A stretch of DNA of 64,000 bases from Kitasatospora atroaurantiaca (GCF_007828955.1 NZ_VIVR01000001.1:2108001-2172000), one strand, 5' to 3'. Counted from the first letter of the stretch, positions 7,047 through 15,413 are shown. Numbers and translations: made by a program. Notes: a model not told the origin generated them from the letters alone.

Positions 7047-8036
7047 TCAAGGATTGGCTCGGGTTCGCGCGGCCCGAGCAACCCTCTTGGCCTCCTCCAG
7101 GGCCTCGGCCACCCGCGTCGGCTCGGACTCGATCCTCTGGCGACGATCCCTCTGGTCCCGCATGAACGCCCGCACCCACTCCTCGTCGTTGCGCCGGTCG
7201 GCGTCGGCCAGCGCACGGCGATTCCGCTCGCGTTCGGCCCGAGCGTTCGTCCCGCAGCCACGGCAGTTGGCGGCCGGGCTCGGGTGCTTCGGGCAGCCGG
7301 ACGCCTCCTGCTGCTCGGGCTGCGAAGCGGGCTCCCCTGCGGCGTCAGCTGCGGCGTCAGCTGCGGGGGTAGGGGGGTAAGGAAGAGAAAGGGAAGGAAC
7401 AGGAAGAACAGGGGTTTCCCTGGGGGAACCCCCGGGGTCTCCCTGTGGGAACCCCTCGGGTTCCCCGTCGGGAACCCGGCCCGAATCTCCAGGGTTCCCC
7501 TGCGGCAACCCGGCAGGTTGCCGCCGACGCCTCCCCGATCCGCCCGAAGCAGGGTTCCCTTCGGGCGACCCTGGCTCGCTACCCGGCTTCGGGGCAGCCG
7601 GAGCCACTCGGTTGGTCGCTCGCGCCTGGACGTCGAGGTGTGTCCGCGCTGGTACGGCCGGCCTGCTTCGGTTGCCCGACGCTCGGGCAAGCCGGGGGTT
7701 CCTCGGCGCGTTCGCTGCCTCTTCCCGCCACTGCTCCAGCTCCTCCGTGCTCGGGATCGGCGGAACGCCGAGCGGGAAGATCCGGTACTCGGCGCGCTGG
7801 CCCGCCCTGCCGATCTTGACGCGCTCGACCAGGCCGAGGCCGACCAGCTCGGTGATGACGGACACCACCGTCTTCTCGCCGACGCCGGACCACGCCATCA
7901 GACGGACCAGGCCCGGCGCGGCAATGCGGGTCTGGTCGTCCGCCGAGTCGGCCAGCTTCATGAGGATCAGCTTCTGTGTCTGGTTCACCACTTCCTTCGG
8001 CAGGTATCCGGCAACGACAAGCAGGTGGATGCTCAC
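7047..8036 (-). CDS. phage replication initiator-like winged-helix protein
   Basis: Residues 1-110 form a winged-helix DNA-binding domain: LPKEVVNQTQKLILMKLADSA, then a recognition-helix region MAWSGVGEKTVVSVITELVGLGLVERV. A long Gly/Pro/Glu-rich low-complexity linker follows, and the C-terminal helical part carries CPKHPSPAANCRGCG and charged helices. This plan (N-terminal HTH, C-terminal partner-loading domain) matches phage O-like initiators. The linker DNA is packed with GGGAACCC repeats, as when an origin is embedded in its initiator gene. Neighbours are a Cas4-like nuclease and a Sak4-like ATPase. No helicase or polymerase is present, so host proteins would be recruited. The start is GTG with AGGAA upstream. 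Confidence 0.72.
   Translation of the reverse strand: MSIHLLVVAGYLPKEVVNQTQKLILMKLADSADDQTRIAAPGLVRLMAWSGVGEKTVVSVITELVGLGLVERVKIGRAGQRAEYRIFPLGVPPIPSTEELEQWREEAANAPRNPRLARASGNRSRPAVPARTHLDVQARATNRVAPAAPKPGSEPGSPEGNPASGGSGRRRRQPAGLPQGNPGDSGRVPDGEPEGFPQGDPGGSPRETPVLPVPSLSLPYPPTPAADAAADAAGEPASQPEQQEASGCPKHPSPAANCRGCGTNARAERERNRRALADADRRNDEEWVRAFMRDQRDRRQRIESEPTRVAEALEEAKRVARAARTRANP
7411..7559. repeat. GGGAACCC/GGGTTCCC repeat cluster, candidate replication origin
   Basis: Within the linker part of the initiator gene there are three exact GGGAACCC (at 7424, 7447 and 7470) and three exact GGGTTCCC (at 7458, 7492 and 7552), plus degenerate copies such as GGTTTCCC and GGTCTCCC. The spacing of the central four is 11-12 bases or twice that. 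The repeats encode a periodic Gly-Asn/Glu-Pro stretch. They may be iterons bound by the initiator, or only a DNA reflection of a repetitive linker. Confidence 0.55.
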
Positions 8037-8113
8037 AGGTTCCTCTCGGATGGCATCCAGGGCAGCCCTGGGGCCCGCACGGCGCGGGCCCCAGAGTCAT
8101 GCGCTGGGTCAGG

Positions 8114-9241
8114 TCAGGTGCGGGCGGGACGGACGTTGATGGACCTGGCGGTCAGGGCGCCCGTCGCCTTCATCGGGATGCCGATCCCCTCTTGCTTGAG
8201 GAAGGCGATCATCTGGTCCACGTCGGGCACCATCGGCACGGGCACACGGGCGTCGTCGTACAGGTCGACCATGGCCTGCACGTCGGGCTTCTTGACCGGG
8301 TTCTTTCCGCTCCACGACAACGAGTTGGGACCGTAGGTGCCGGCCGCTGTCTGGTCGAGCTTGGCCCGCGCGAACTTCTTCACCTTCGCGCCCGCACTCT
8401 CCTGCGCGTGCCCGCTCACGTACTCGGCCAGCGCCTGGGCCCGATCGTCATCGTCCCTGACCAGCAGAGTCTGGACCGGGACGCCCGGCGCGGCCTGTCC
8501 CCAGCACGCGGTGAGCCACGAGCAGTAGTCGCACACCGCCGACAGGCCGGGCCCGTCGTGGTCGCGCGACAGTTCGTCCGGGTCTCCGACCTCGAGGACG
8601 CGATCCACCCACCACAGTGCCGCACTCGCCTCCAGCTCGTCGAAGGCGAACTCCTGCACGTGCTCCTCGCCGTTGTCCCGGCAGATGAACCGGAACCGGA
8701 TGCGCTGGACGTCGATCGGCCCGAGCCTGGCCAGGGCCTTCTGCCCCTGCACGTCCGCGAAACCGTGCGCGCGCAGGATGCTGGCGTACAGGTAGACCTG
8801 CCGGAGCTCGGCCTTGGAGGCGCCGTACCTCAGCACCTGGTCCCACTTGCGCACGGACTTCGTCTTCACGTCCTCGACCGTGACAACTTGTGCGGGAACG
8901 ATGGGGCGCATTGCCTTCGGCAGCCGGGCAGCGGTTGCCTGGTCCAACTGGACGACATCCACGTGGCCTCGCACGTTGTCGCCCACCACGGTCCGCTCCA
9001 CCTGCCAGCCAAACTCCTTCCGCGCGTCCTCCAGCAGCCCGGCGTGGATGTAGGTTCCGAGGATGGCGGCCTTGCCCTCGTGGGTGTCGGTGCGCGGCGT
9101 TCCGGTGACGATGTACGCCGCACGGCGGGAGCACACCGTGTCGGACGCCCCCAGCTCGGTCTGGCGCGACCGAGGCCGGCGCCGGTCGGCGCCGTGGGCC
9201 GCCTTCCAGATGGAGGGGGCTTCGATGTCCTGGACGCTCAT
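8114..9241 (-). CDS. Cas4/RecB-family PD-(D/E)XK exonuclease
   Basis: This 375-residue protein has GHVDVVQLD followed by VVTVEDVKTKS, the D...(D/E)xK arrangement of the RecB nuclease core. CDYCSWLTACW and an upstream Cys (TVCSRRAAY) give the four cysteines of the Fe-S cluster of Cas4-type enzymes. These enzymes resect DNA ends, and in actinophages they commonly lie next to recombination ATPases, as here. The ATG overlaps the end of the Sak4-like gene by four bases. No CRISPR array or other cas gene is present, so recombination or replication is the likely role. Confidence 0.82.
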   Translation of the reverse strand: MSVQDIEAPSIWKAAHGADRRRPRSRQTELGASDTVCSRRAAYIVTGTPRTDTHEGKAAILGTYIHAGLLEDARKEFGWQVERTVVGDNVRGHVDVVQLDQATAARLPKAMRPIVPAQVVTVEDVKTKSVRKWDQVLRYGASKAELRQVYLYASILRAHGFADVQGQKALARLGPIDVQRIRFRFICRDNGEEHVQEFAFDELEASAALWWVDRVLEVGDPDELSRDHDGPGLSAVCDYCSWLTACWGQAAPGVPVQTLLVRDDDDRAQALAEYVSGHAQESAGAKVKKFARAKLDQTAAGTYGPNSLSWSGKNPVKKPDVQAMVDLYDDARVPVPMVPDVDQMIAFLKQEGIGIPMKATGALTARSINVRPART

Positions 9242-10365
9242 CCGGACACCGCCTCGGAGAACGCGGCGTCTGCCCGCGCGTCGCGGTCGGCGTCCGCCGC
9301 CGACTTCCGGTCAGCGGCGGCGCGCAGCTTCTCCGCGTCGGTGCGCGGCGAACCGCCCATCTCTTCCTGCGGGTTCTCGATCTCGGCTGCTCGCCGCTCG
9401 ATCTCGGCCCGCACGGTCAGGACCTCGTCCCTCGACAGGTTCACATCCGACCCACCGATGTACCTCCACATGCCCGCGAGTTCGTCGCGGTCGGAGACGA
9501 TGGCGATCCTCTCCAGCCACGGCTGCACACGGTCGCCTGCGAGCGCGGGCATCACCCTGGGCTGGGAGTCCTGGGAGCAGCCGAGCATGTCGAAGACCAG
9601 GGTCTCGATGGCGAACTCCGGCAGGCGCAGCGGGCGCTTCTTCTCGACCCTCAGCCGCAGCGAGCGGGCCTTGATGATCTGCGGCTCTTCGTCCCGGCGC
9701 AGCCGGACCCAAACCGTGGAGTCGAACCCGAGGTCCTTGTGGCCCTGGACACGCCATTCCGTCTTCCCCTTGATCGGGGTGCCGTTATCGTCCAGCGCGC
9801 TGATCTGCTTCCCGCGGGCGAGGACGATGGCGATGCCCGGCAGTGTCCGCAGCAGCCACATCACCCGCGCCCAGCGTTCCACACTGTCGTTCCAGAGGTT
9901 CATGCCGATGTCGACCGCAGCGTCTGGGTCGGCCAGCAGCAGCGCCTTGTTCTTGCGGGTGCGCCGTGCCCGCTCATGGGTCCAGTTGGTCAGCATCCGC
10001 CACAGGGCGGACCCGCTGTCGATGGTCAGGACGACGGGCGGCTCCCCGGCGAGCGCCGCCCGCCGGGCCTCAGCGTGCACGGCCTCGATCTGCTCCAGGA
10101 TGTCCCGGTAGCTGCCGTCGTGCTCGATGATCAGGTAGTCGGCACCGGGGATCGCGGCGTACTCGTCCGCCGAGCCCTCATCGAGGTCGATCCAGTACAT
10201 CTGGCCGATCTTCTCGGATGCGCTGAACTCGGCGGCCGAGAACGTCTTGCCCGCCCCTTCCTCGCCCTCGATGAGGACGAGCGGCCAGGGGACGATGCCG
10301 GTTGGCTTTCGTGTTTTGAGCCTGGTGCCGGACTTGTCCGGCGTTTTGGGCGCAGCTGCGCTCAT
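9238..10365 (-). CDS. RecA-like (Sak4-type) P-loop ATPase
   Basis: The protein (375 aa) has a Walker A motif GEEGAGKTF at about residue 34, a WIDLDEGSADEY segment, Walker B in PPVVLTIDSGSALW and a sensor-type region GIAIVLARGKQ. This matches the AAA/RecA-like ATPases of actinophages that act in single-strand annealing or recombination. The C-terminal tail is acidic and Ala-rich. The start ATG follows CTTGGAGACC, the shared ribosome binding cassette; upstream in-frame sequence is shadow. It is paired with the nuclease through an ATGA overlap, which supports a joint recombination module. Confidence 0.8.
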   Translation of the reverse strand: MSAAAPKTPDKSGTRLKTRKPTGIVPWPLVLIEGEEGAGKTFSAAEFSASEKIGQMYWIDLDEGSADEYAAIPGADYLIIEHDGSYRDILEQIEAVHAEARRAALAGEPPVVLTIDSGSALWRMLTNWTHERARRTRKNKALLLADPDAAVDIGMNLWNDSVERWARVMWLLRTLPGIAIVLARGKQISALDDNGTPIKGKTEWRVQGHKDLGFDSTVWVRLRRDEEPQIIKARSLRLRVEKKRPLRLPEFAIETLVFDMLGCSQDSQPRVMPALAGDRVQPWLERIAIVSDRDELAGMWRYIGGSDVNLSRDEVLTVRAEIERRAAEIENPQEEMGGSPRTDAEKLRAAADRKSAADADRDARADAAFSEAVSG

Positions 10366-10390
10366 GAGTTGGTCTCCAAGAGTTTGGTGT

Positions 10391-10738
10391 TCAGGCGGCG
10401 CGCAGGGCGCGGACCTCGAACACGGAGATCCACTCCGGGTGCCTCTCGATGAGGAGGCGTGCATACCGGGAGCGGAAGTTGTTGTTGAGCTTGAAGGGGT
10501 CGCCATGGGTGTGCAGGCCATAGCGCCAGCGCAGGAGTTCGAAGAGCATCCCGATGCCGACGTGCGCGAAGCCGTTGTTCACGCAGTCGGCGGTCAACGC
10601 CTCCAGGGCATCCAGAACCCATGGATTCAGGCCATGGAAGGCCTCGAACTGCTGCTGGATTGACGCGTCGGACTGCTCCTCGGGCTGCTGGATCTCTTCG
10701 ATCCACAGACCCGGAATCTCGTCCTGGGCAACGCGCAC
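10391..10738 (-). CDS. conserved actinophage protein, 115 aa, unknown function
   Basis: The sequence contains GIGMLFELLRWRYGL and NNNFRSRYARLLIERHPEW, a pattern I know from small conserved actinophage early proteins of unknown function. The start is GTG behind a G-rich stretch (GAGGGGGTGGG). A type B element is 30 bases upstream. It lies directly upstream of the Sak4-like gene, so an accessory DNA-metabolism role is possible. Confidence 0.68.
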   Translation of the reverse strand: MRVAQDEIPGLWIEEIQQPEEQSDASIQQQFEAFHGLNPWVLDALEALTADCVNNGFAHVGIGMLFELLRWRYGLHTHGDPFKLNNNFRSRYARLLIERHPEWISVFEVRALRAA

Positions 10739-10767
10739 ACCCCACCCCCTCGATGGTCGCCATCAAA

Positions 10768-10782
10768 CGTGCAACCTATCTT
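10768..10782 (-). promoter_or_regulatory. repeated element B, copy 2
   Basis: The minus strand reads AAGATAGGTTGCACG. A possible -35, TTGATC, lies 18 bases before CAAGAT. The element is 30 bases upstream of the GTG of the 115-aa protein. Confidence 0.55.
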
Positions 10783-10813
10783 GAGGCCACAGTGTGCGTA
10801 AGATCAATCCCAA

Positions 10814-11029
10814 TCAGCAGGGGTCGGACAGGGGATGGAGATCCCCGCACAGGCAAGGCGCGACAGGCAGCGCGGCAGCAGCAAGCCCCATCTCCCCCGT
10901 CAGGCGCGCCAGGTGAGCATTCTCGCCAACTGCACACAGGAGGCTCTTGAGTGCATGGGCGATGGCGTCGAGCTCAAAGGCGCTCACCACCACCACCGCC
11001 TCGGCACCCTCGATCGCGATGTCGGCCAT
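10814..11029 (-). CDS. hypothetical protein, 71 aa
   Basis: A short acidic and hydrophobic protein: MADIAIEGAEAVVVVSAFELD, a helical middle and a C-terminal Cys group (VAPCLCGDLHPLSDPC). AGGAAG precedes the ATG. It is the first gene after family A promoter copy 3. I do not recognise it. Confidence 0.62.
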   Translation of the reverse strand: MADIAIEGAEAVVVVSAFELDAIAHALKSLLCAVGENAHLARLTGEMGLAAAALPVAPCLCGDLHPLSDPC

Positions 11030-11071
11030 TCAGCACTTCCTCTCGATTTGATCTAAATGCCCCGATTGGGA

Positions 11072-11090
11072 TACTTATATCTTAGTCGCA
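11072..11090 (-). promoter_or_regulatory. phage promoter family A, copy 3
   Basis: The 19-bp element TGCGACTAAGATATAAGTA is perfect here, but the sequence 16 bases upstream of TAAGAT is GTACTT, a poor -35. This copy may need an activator or may be a protein-binding site only. It precedes the 71-aa gene. Confidence 0.6.
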
Positions 11091-11124
11091 AAGAAGGCTT
11101 AAGTACACTAACGGCACTAATGTC

Positions 11125-11685
11125 CTACTTCTTGGCAGCCCGCCCTCGGGACAGTACGACCGACCCAGGGCCCTCGTAGCGCCCGGCACGGAGCGCCGCC
11201 ACAACGTCGGGGTTCGGCACCCAGGACAGCGTGCGCGCCGAGGCCTGCAAATCCGGCACAGTCTCCAGCACGGTGTCGAGCAGCCAGAGGCCGCCGGAGC
11301 CCCCAAGTCGCCAGTCTGCGGCGACGAATCTTCCCGTTTCGACCGCCATGACCAGGGTCGGCTGTGACGGCAGGTCGAACATAGCGACGATCTCTTGCTG
11401 TCCCACGATGGCCGGCAACTCTGCCTTGGTCTGCGGCATCCAACCGGGTTCCTGCTGCTCCACCAGCTCCTGCAGAGCCGCCTCGTTGAGGGTCTTCCGG
11501 CGGGGCGTGGTCTCGCCGTAGCCGGCGGCGAAACCAAGCGGCCAGTACAGCTGTCCTGACACCACGATCGCGGTCTCGGCGTCGAGCGCACCGCGGTGCA
11601 GCCACTGGCGGATCATCTGCGACTGAACGTCGTAGATGGCCGCGAACTCCTGCATGCCGACGATGTACGGCTTACCGCGCTCCAC
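11125..11685 (-). CDS. putative DNA-binding protein with two excisionase-like HTH units
   Basis: This 186-residue protein has an internal duplication. Near residues 8-50, IVGMQEFAAIYDVQSQMIRQWLHRG is followed by LYWPLGFA. Near residues 92-135, IVGQQEIVAMFDLPSQPTLVMAVETG is followed by LWLLDTV. Each unit resembles the MerR/AlpA-type winged helix of excisionases and small phage regulators. The C-terminus is basic. AGGAGG precedes the GTG start. It is the first leftward gene of the early region and diverges from the nuclease gene, so early control is plausible but unproven. Confidence 0.7.
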   Translation of the reverse strand: MERGKPYIVGMQEFAAIYDVQSQMIRQWLHRGALDAETAIVVSGQLYWPLGFAAGYGETTPRRKTLNEAALQELVEQQEPGWMPQTKAELPAIVGQQEIVAMFDLPSQPTLVMAVETGRFVAADWRLGGSGGLWLLDTVLETVPDLQASARTLSWVPNPDVVAALRAGRYEGPGSVVLSRGRAAKK

Positions 11686-11962
11686 CGCTGTCCTCCTGGG
11701 GTGCCAGACGAGATAGCCACCTTATGTGTCTGACATCGAAACTGAGTGGGGAGATTCAGCGAGCATCGCGCCTCGTGTCCAGGAAGTCGAAGTGGTACCC
11801 GGTCTCCGGGGAGACGACCGCCACCTGCTCTGCGGCCCGGGTGCGGCTGACTTCCCGGGCCGCGAGCTCGCCGCCGGCCTCCGCGCCGCTGAGGGCAAGC
11901 TTTCGGCCGGTCCGGAGAAACCGGGTGCCGGGCGGCCCGGCCAACCGGAAGAATCATCGGTT

Positions 11963-13462
11963 ATGCCGCAGTCTGTCCCCGCGTCCGGCGTCCCGGACTC
12001 CCAGTACATCCGGCGCATCCAACGCCACTCGCAGAGCTCGCTCGTGGAGCTCATCGCCTCTACCAGTACCCGCCTCCCGCACCCTCGTGACCTTCGCGAG
12101 TACGAGGGGCTCGGCGTATACGGCCCCTGGGCCCTCGCCGACGCCGCCTGGATCTCCCTCGCCCTCGGCCAAGAGATCAACCGGGCTCCGGCGCAGCCCC
12201 GCGACCTGGGGCAGATCCTCGGCTTCTACCTCGCCCTGGACGACCCCTACTACCAGGAGTCGCCGGAGGAGAAGCTGACGCGCCTGCTGCTGCGGGTGTC
12301 CGGACAGCAGTTCACCTGGCAGGTGGACGAGTACTCCGAGCTGAGCCGAACGGTCGCCATCTTCACCCAGACCGACACTCCGGAGCCCCTCAAGGCGATC
12401 GGCCCCGGCTGGGCGCAGGACGTGCTCGGGTGTTCGGTGGCCGACTACGTCGGCCTCGCCCGCTACGTCTGGGCGACCGTCACCGGTGTCCCCGCGCTCA
12501 ACGGCCGCTTCAACCCGGACCTGATGCTCACCTGGGCGGACTACTCGCCCTTCACCTCCCTTCAGTCATCCGCTGACGCGACCGCGATCCTGGAGCGCCA
12601 CTTTGTGACTGACACCGCCCGGCTCCGGGCAGCCCACCGCGCCGCCCCGGATCCGCTCCTGCGCCGCTACGGCCACAATCCCCTGCGGACGACCCCGCTG
12701 GTCGCCGGGTTCGGCAACGGCTACCTGGTCCCGGTGCCGGCCGCCGTCCTGTCCAAGGCGAGCATGCTCGGCATCTACTACACCGGCGGCGAAGGCGGGC
12801 GCACGCCGCGCGGCAAGCAGTTCACCGCCGACCTCGGACACCTCTTCGAGGCGTACGTCGGGCGCCAGCTGGGCCTGCTCGACAACGTGACGGTCCACCC
12901 CGAGATCAAGTGGGAGGGCGAGACGAAGGGAAGCGGCGGCAAGTCCGTCGACTGGATCGTGGTCTTCCCCGACCTGGTGCTGCTGGTGGAGGTCAAGTCC
13001 GCCCGACCCGACGCCGGCCTACGCCTCGGCGCGGAGAACTACGCCGAGAAGCTGGCCAAGACGCCCGGCGAGGCGTTCCCCCAGATCGAGAGGACCGACC
13101 AGCTCATCTCCGAGGGCAACCCCGCGTTCGAGCAGATCCCGGCTCACCTGCCGCGGCGGGGCATGGTGATCACGATGGAGCCGTTCCACCTGCTCAACAC
13201 TGCCGAGCTCCGCGCCGGGATCCAGCGCACCCCGAACCCGGTAACGGGCGAGTCGATCCCCATCACCACGGCCTCCATCTTCGAGCTGGAGCACGCCGTC
13301 ACCATCACCGACACCAGCTTGTCCCAGCTCCTGCTCAACAACCCGCCGAACGGCGCCCTGACGCTGCTCCAACTGCTCGCGCGGCACGAGTTTCTGGAGC
13401 ACAATCCGATCCTGGAGAAGGGCTGGAATGCCATCCCCTTCCCAGGTCATCCGCAGTCCTGA
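11963..13462 (+). CDS. PD-(D/E)XK (NERD-like) nuclease-domain protein, candidate moron
   Basis: The C-terminal half contains a nuclease core: GHLFEAYVGRQLG, then SVDWIVVFPDLVLLVEVKSARP, which supplies the D and the ExK of a restriction-endonuclease-like fold. The N-terminal 280 residues are an unrecognised domain (HPRDLREYEGLGVYGPWALADAAW and later). The product is 499 aa from this ATG (GGAAGA upstream). An in-frame GTG at 11726 would add 79 residues of unconvincing sequence. It is the only rightward gene between leftward early and late operons and is followed by a large inverted repeat, which is the setting of a moron. Anti-phage or anti-plasmid defence is an inference. Confidence 0.72.
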   Translation: MPQSVPASGVPDSQYIRRIQRHSQSSLVELIASTSTRLPHPRDLREYEGLGVYGPWALADAAWISLALGQEINRAPAQPRDLGQILGFYLALDDPYYQESPEEKLTRLLLRVSGQQFTWQVDEYSELSRTVAIFTQTDTPEPLKAIGPGWAQDVLGCSVADYVGLARYVWATVTGVPALNGRFNPDLMLTWADYSPFTSLQSSADATAILERHFVTDTARLRAAHRAAPDPLLRRYGHNPLRTTPLVAGFGNGYLVPVPAAVLSKASMLGIYYTGGEGGRTPRGKQFTADLGHLFEAYVGRQLGLLDNVTVHPEIKWEGETKGSGGKSVDWIVVFPDLVLLVEVKSARPDAGLRLGAENYAEKLAKTPGEAFPQIERTDQLISEGNPAFEQIPAHLPRRGMVITMEPFHLLNTAELRAGIQRTPNPVTGESIPITTASIFELEHAVTITDTSLSQLLLNNPPNGALTLLQLLARHEFLEHNPILEKGWNAIPFPGHPQS

Positions 13463-13564
13463 CGCGATGCGGCGAGCGGAGCGGTCATGGCCCGCCTCTG
13501 GGCGGCGGACCTCTGTATGAGTACGGCGGAGGGCCCGCGCCCTGGAGTGCGAACCCTCCGCCAA

Positions 13565-13616
13565 GGTCGTTCCGCCCAGTCCACCTCTTGGAGGTTCAGT
13601 GTGGGGCGGAACGACC
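13565..13616. terminator. 13-bp inverted repeat downstream of the nuclease gene
   Basis: GGTCGTTCCGCCC pairs perfectly with GGGCGGAACGACC across a 26-base spacer that itself can form a small CCTC/GAGG stem. It lies about 100 bases after the nuclease stop. It could be a terminator or a structured RNA or protein-binding site. Confidence 0.5.
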
Positions 13617-13846
13617 CTCCGTCGAGCCAGCGGCAGTGTGCGGGCCGCGCCGACCAGTCAAGAGCGTATGTAGCAGGCCGACTATCGGGCGCGGCCCCTC
13701 CCGAGCGGCGTTCGGCCGCAGCCCAGTGCGCTGCCGGTGGGGAATCGCGTGAGTAGGTCTGGGGAGCACCTGAGTGCGGGGTGGGGAAACCAAGGATCCT
13801 CATCAACAGCCGCTGCTAGTGTGAGCGGTGGTCTTCCAAGAGGCCC

Positions 13847-13883
13847 GTGAGGCCCCCGTCCAGTGCAGGATCGGGGGCCTCAC
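13847..13883. terminator. strong terminator at the end of the late operon
   Basis: GTGAGGCCCCCG and CGGGGGCCTCAC form a perfect 12-bp stem with a 13-base loop. TCTTTCC follows on the plus strand. It lies downstream of the holin-like gene, the last gene of the leftward late operon, and may work in both directions. Confidence 0.7.
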
Positions 13884-14032
13884 TCTTTCCAGGCGCCGAG
13901 GCCACGTGGGCTTACGACCCCTTTCGGCACGTCCTCGTGGAGGCCGGGTTACTCGTGGGCGATGAAGCCCTCGGTTCTGCCTGTGCCGAGCGGCGACCGT
14001 TCGAGCAGCAGCGACGGCGGCGCGAGCAGAGA

Positions 14033-14290
14033 TCAGCGGGCGGCGGGCAGCTGCGCCTTGGCGACCCCGTACTGCGGCGGCCGGGCGTAGCCGAGCAGCC
14101 AGCCGAACTGGGGGCTCACGTGCTCCTCGGCGAGGCGGAAGACGGCGTAGTAGGCGAAGCCGACGAGCGGGGTGAGGACGCCGGACAGGGCGGACGGATC
14201 GAGGTCGAGTCCGTGCTGCGCGGCGAGCGACACGAGCCAGCCGACCAGGGCCGGCAGGCCGGTGCGCAGCAGGGAGACGTACACGTTCAC
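14033..14290 (-). CDS. holin-like membrane protein, 85 aa
   Basis: The GTG start has AAGGAGA eight bases upstream. Two hydrophobic segments are visible: TGLPALVGWLVSLAAQHG (residues ~9-26) and VLTPLVGFAYYAVFRLAEE (~38-56), followed by a soluble tail. Size, two spans and position right after the endolysin genes fit a holin, which would let the endolysins reach the cell wall. The sequence resembles short membrane proteins next to actinophage lysins; the role is inferred from context. Confidence 0.65.
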   Translation of the reverse strand: MNVYVSLLRTGLPALVGWLVSLAAQHGLDLDPSALSGVLTPLVGFAYYAVFRLAEEHVSPQFGWLLGYARPPQYGVAKAQLPAAR

Positions 14291-14322
14291 GCGAGGGTTC
14301 TCCTTCTGGGTGTTGGTGGGGG

Positions 14323-15369
14323 TCAGGACCAGAGCCGGCGCCATGTCTCCGGGCCGGGGTAGCCGTCGGCGTCGCTGCCGCTCCAGCCCTGGGCGCGCTG
14401 GAAGTCCGCGACGTTCGCACGGTCGGCTTCGCCCCAGTCCGGGCCGGCGCCGACGCGGTAGTGCTGGCCGTATCCCCTGGCGACCAGCTGTCGGCCGAGC
14501 TGGGCGACGTAGTCGTTGTGGGCTCCGGGCTGGAACCACTGGCGGCCGGGGAAGGCAGGGACGCCGCCCGGCAGGTAACCGAGGAGCTGCCGCAGCGAGC
14601 TTTCTCCGGGCACACCGTCGGCGTCTTGGCCCTGGTAGCCGAGGCTGAGCTGGAAGTCGCGGTAGTTCAGGGTGTCGGCATCCGACCAGTCCGGGCTCGG
14701 CCCGACCTGGTAGTGGCTGCCGAAGCCCTGCGAGACGAGGGCCTGACCGACGGCGGTGACGTGGTCGCCGTGCGCCCCGTTCCCGTACTGGAGGCCGTTG
14801 ATGGTCACCTGGTAGCGGGCCGGGTGGTCGGCGGGCGGCTCGCTCGGCTGCGGCGTGCTGGTGCTGCCGGGGCGTGGTGCTCCTGCCTGCACCCACCGGT
14901 ACAGCGGCTCACCGGGGCAGTCCGTGGCGTACCCGTCGCGGTGACCCCTGATCTCACCGCCCGCACCATTCGCCTGGAGCAGGTCGATGCCGTCGCGGAT
15001 CGCGCTGAGCAGTTCGGGGGTCGGCTCGGTCAGGCCGTCGCTGCCGACGAGGCCGCAGATGGCGTAGTGCGCCCTGTTGAGGTCCTGGTTGCCGTTCGCG
15101 CCGGTGCGCTTGCCAATGCCACGGCCCTCAAAGAGCACGCCGTGGACGCACGCGAGGTAGTTGTAGGCGATGTCGGAGTAGTTCTCCTGCCGGTTGGCGA
15201 GGTGACTCTCCCGGATGTCCTTGACCTCCTGCACGCACTGGCTGTGGTCGGCCTGGAGATCGGTGGAGACGGGTGTGCCCTCGTAGTGCACTTTGACTCC
15301 GAGGGTGGTCGCCTGGTCAGGGGCGGCCGACGAGGGCCAGCCGAGCTGGTCCCGAGTAACGAGTTGCAT
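14323..15369 (-). CDS. endolysin: PGRP/amidase domain plus two peptidoglycan-binding repeats
   Basis: Residues 1-180 form an N-acetylmuramoyl-L-alanine amidase/PGRP-type domain: VKVHYEGTP with a likely zinc His, IAYNYLACVHG, and GHRDGYATDCPGEPLYRWV carrying the later His and Cys ligands. Two repeats of about 65 residues follow, each containing GxHYxVGxxPDWxxAD and DFQ; these are peptidoglycan-binding domains. It would cleave host peptidoglycan at lysis. A closely related second lysin lies just upstream. No signal peptide is seen, so export would use the holin. Confidence 0.85.
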   Translation of the reverse strand: MQLVTRDQLGWPSSAAPDQATTLGVKVHYEGTPVSTDLQADHSQCVQEVKDIRESHLANRQENYSDIAYNYLACVHGVLFEGRGIGKRTGANGNQDLNRAHYAICGLVGSDGLTEPTPELLSAIRDGIDLLQANGAGGEIRGHRDGYATDCPGEPLYRWVQAGAPRPGSTSTPQPSEPPADHPARYQVTINGLQYGNGAHGDHVTAVGQALVSQGFGSHYQVGPSPDWSDADTLNYRDFQLSLGYQGQDADGVPGESSLRQLLGYLPGGVPAFPGRQWFQPGAHNDYVAQLGRQLVARGYGQHYRVGAGPDWGEADRANVADFQRAQGWSGSDADGYPGPETWRRLWS

Positions 15370-15413
15370 TGGCGCTTCCTGCTTCTCCCCCGCGCCTGTT
15401 GCTGTCGGACGGT

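Larger units (their letters stand above)
13463..14032. other. intergenic region between converging transcripts
   Basis: About 570 bases without a convincing gene. Reading frames on both strands have biased, low-complexity translations and no ribosome binding sites. The region holds two large inverted repeats, listed separately, and ends at the holin-like gene. It separates the rightward nuclease from the leftward lysis end of the late operon. Confidence 0.6.

Noticed and set aside
8114-9241. Cas4-like gene as part of a CRISPR-Cas locus
   Set aside because: No CRISPR repeat-spacer array and no other cas gene is visible. Stand-alone Cas4-like nucleases are common in phage recombination modules.
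11756-11944. Leftward 62-codon frame between the divergent HTH and nuclease genes
   Set aside because: Codon bias looks coding, but only a TTG start without ribosome binding site is available and an in-frame stop lies just upstream. It may be a remnant.
11726-11962. Longer start for the PD-(D/E)XK nuclease gene
   Set aside because: The GTG has no good ribosome binding site, and the added 79 residues have low complexity and poor codon bias at the beginning. The ATG at 11963 is preferred, but the longer form cannot be excluded.
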